The notes below the pieces were generated by a model, which had not been told where the DNA came from, made no database searches, and saw only the letters and a program-made list of their open reading frames with translations. A stretch of DNA of 42,920 nucleotides, from the NCBI GenBank assembly GCA_030616775.1, contig JAUWWQ010000036.1, positions 1 through 42,920 of the forward strand. Reading direction: 5' to 3'. A program made the position numbers and the translations under genes. Each line of letters begins with the position of its first letter. Position 1 is the stretch's first letter. Source of the DNA: Planctomycetota bacterium (GTDB lineage: Bacteria > Planctomycetota > Phycisphaerae > UBA1845). Shown here piece after piece: positions 42,361 through 42,920 of this stretch.

Positions 42361-42920
42361 CTATGCTGTTTCACGGTAGATAAGTCCATTGGCCCGGTCG
42401 GTGTGTTCGCAAAACCGCATGATCGGGCCGTTTGCTAGGGTTGATTCAATATCATGCCGCGTTGCTCCCGCCCGAACCCATGCCCGAGCATCCTTTATGC
42501 CCGGTGGCGGGGCGATGATTTGCACGGACGGGCAGACCGCGCGCAACTCGCAGGCGAGCCGGATTGCGCCGCGCTGGCCAGCGGCGTTCGCATCCAAGTC
42601 ACTGACAATCACCACGCCCCGCCCACAGGCAAGCTGTACCACGCAAGCCGTGCAGCCGTTACAGCCAGGTCTTCCAACCGCGGACAACCCAAGGGTCAAC
42701 AACGCGGCCGTATCGGTTTCGCCTTCCGCAACGAAGAGCGCACCGTCAGCGGGAAATGAGTCGGGAATGAAAAGCCCGGTCGTTGAGCCGGTCACACAGA
42801 GCTTCTGGCCGTTGGGCAGGCGGCGTCGAATCCCGATGATCCGGCCGCCCCCGTCGCGCATAGGGAACGTGTACGCCCGGCCATCGTAGCCGATGTGGAG
42901 CCGTCGCAGACTCTCGGACG
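42361..42920 (-). CDS. Toprim-domain primase-like protein (partial)
   Basis: The frame is open to the right edge, so the start is missing. The visible 186 residues contain HIGYDGRAYTFPMRDGGGR, GRIIGIRRRLPNGQKLC (a beta-rich part preceding the Toprim fold), then the Toprim core: LFVAEGETDTAALLTLGL with catalytic Glu and VVIVSDLDANAAGQRGA with the DxD. This arrangement matches bacteriophage/island primases of the CHC2-Toprim class. A zinc-binding N-terminus would lie outside the window. The stop is 1 base from the DUF3987 start. Confidence 0.8.
   Translation of the reverse strand, partial: SESLRRLHIGYDGRAYTFPMRDGGGRIIGIRRRLPNGQKLCVTGSTTGLFIPDSFPADGALFVAEGETDTAALLTLGLSAVGRPGCNGCTACVVQLACGRGVVIVSDLDANAAGQRGAIRLACELRAVCPSVQIIAPPPGIKDARAWVRAGATRHDIESTLANGPIMRFCEHTDRANGLIYRETA

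Noticed and set aside
1-42920. A known anti-phage defence system or biosynthetic cluster
   Set aside because: The element at the right edge shows only integration and replication genes within the window, and no defence or secondary-metabolism families were recognised.

Overview
The window reads as a high-GC bacterial chromosome segment, most likely from the Planctomycetota (probably a Phycisphaerae-like lineage). This is inferred from four things: the gene content, a division/cell-wall (dcw) cluster with no ftsZ or ftsA visible, a DUF6941 gene, and many short palindromic repeats between genes. Species cannot be named from sequence reading alone.

Layout. (1) 1-8.3 kb: housekeeping and small genes. 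These are a partial CDS, a DUF6941 protein, sucC without sucD, a PepSY membrane protein bracketed by perfect 31-bp inverted repeats, rpsU with its own terminator, an SDR reductase, a zinc-ribbon membrane protein, a TIM-barrel sugar isomerase-like protein and two multi-span membrane proteins. (2) 8.4-25 kb, minus strand: a dcw cluster read from right to left as mraZ, an unnamed small gene, rsmH, a LysM protein, ftsL-like, ftsI, murE, murF, mraY, ftsW, murG, murC, murB, ddl, ftsQ. Several stop/start overlaps suggest one long operon, beginning at a promoter that carries three 10-bp-spaced MraZ-box-like repeats. murD, ftsA and ftsZ are not in the window. (3) 25.2-30.4 kb, minus strand: a GT4 glycosyltransferase overlapping a PDDEXK-like protein, an ABC-2 permease/ATPase pair, miaA and an Nfu-type Fe-S scaffold gene. 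(4) 31-38.5 kb, plus strand: a secreted helical protein, an oligopeptide transporter (binding protein plus two permeases, no ATPases in view) and a BACON/beta-helix lipoprotein with near-identical 552-bp internal repeats. (5) 38.9 kb to the right edge: tRNA-Ser(GGA), then a minus-strand integrated element. It carries a tyrosine recombinase whose 3' end reads into the tRNA, a small HTH regulator, an unknown gene, a DUF3987 protein and a Toprim primase-like protein that runs off the window.

The genes of region 2 together build lipid II (MurB, C, E, F, MraY, MurG, Ddl) and the septal synthase module (FtsW, FtsI, FtsL, FtsQ), with MraZ as likely regulator. The most striking non-gene signal is a set of palindromic repeat families. 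One, with core GAGCCGCAGGCTTTAGCCTG, lies inside coding sequence: twice in frame in the OppC-type permease and once forming the C-terminus of MurF. A second family occurs as three copies of exactly 62 bp, each made of two hairpins, plus one rearranged copy.
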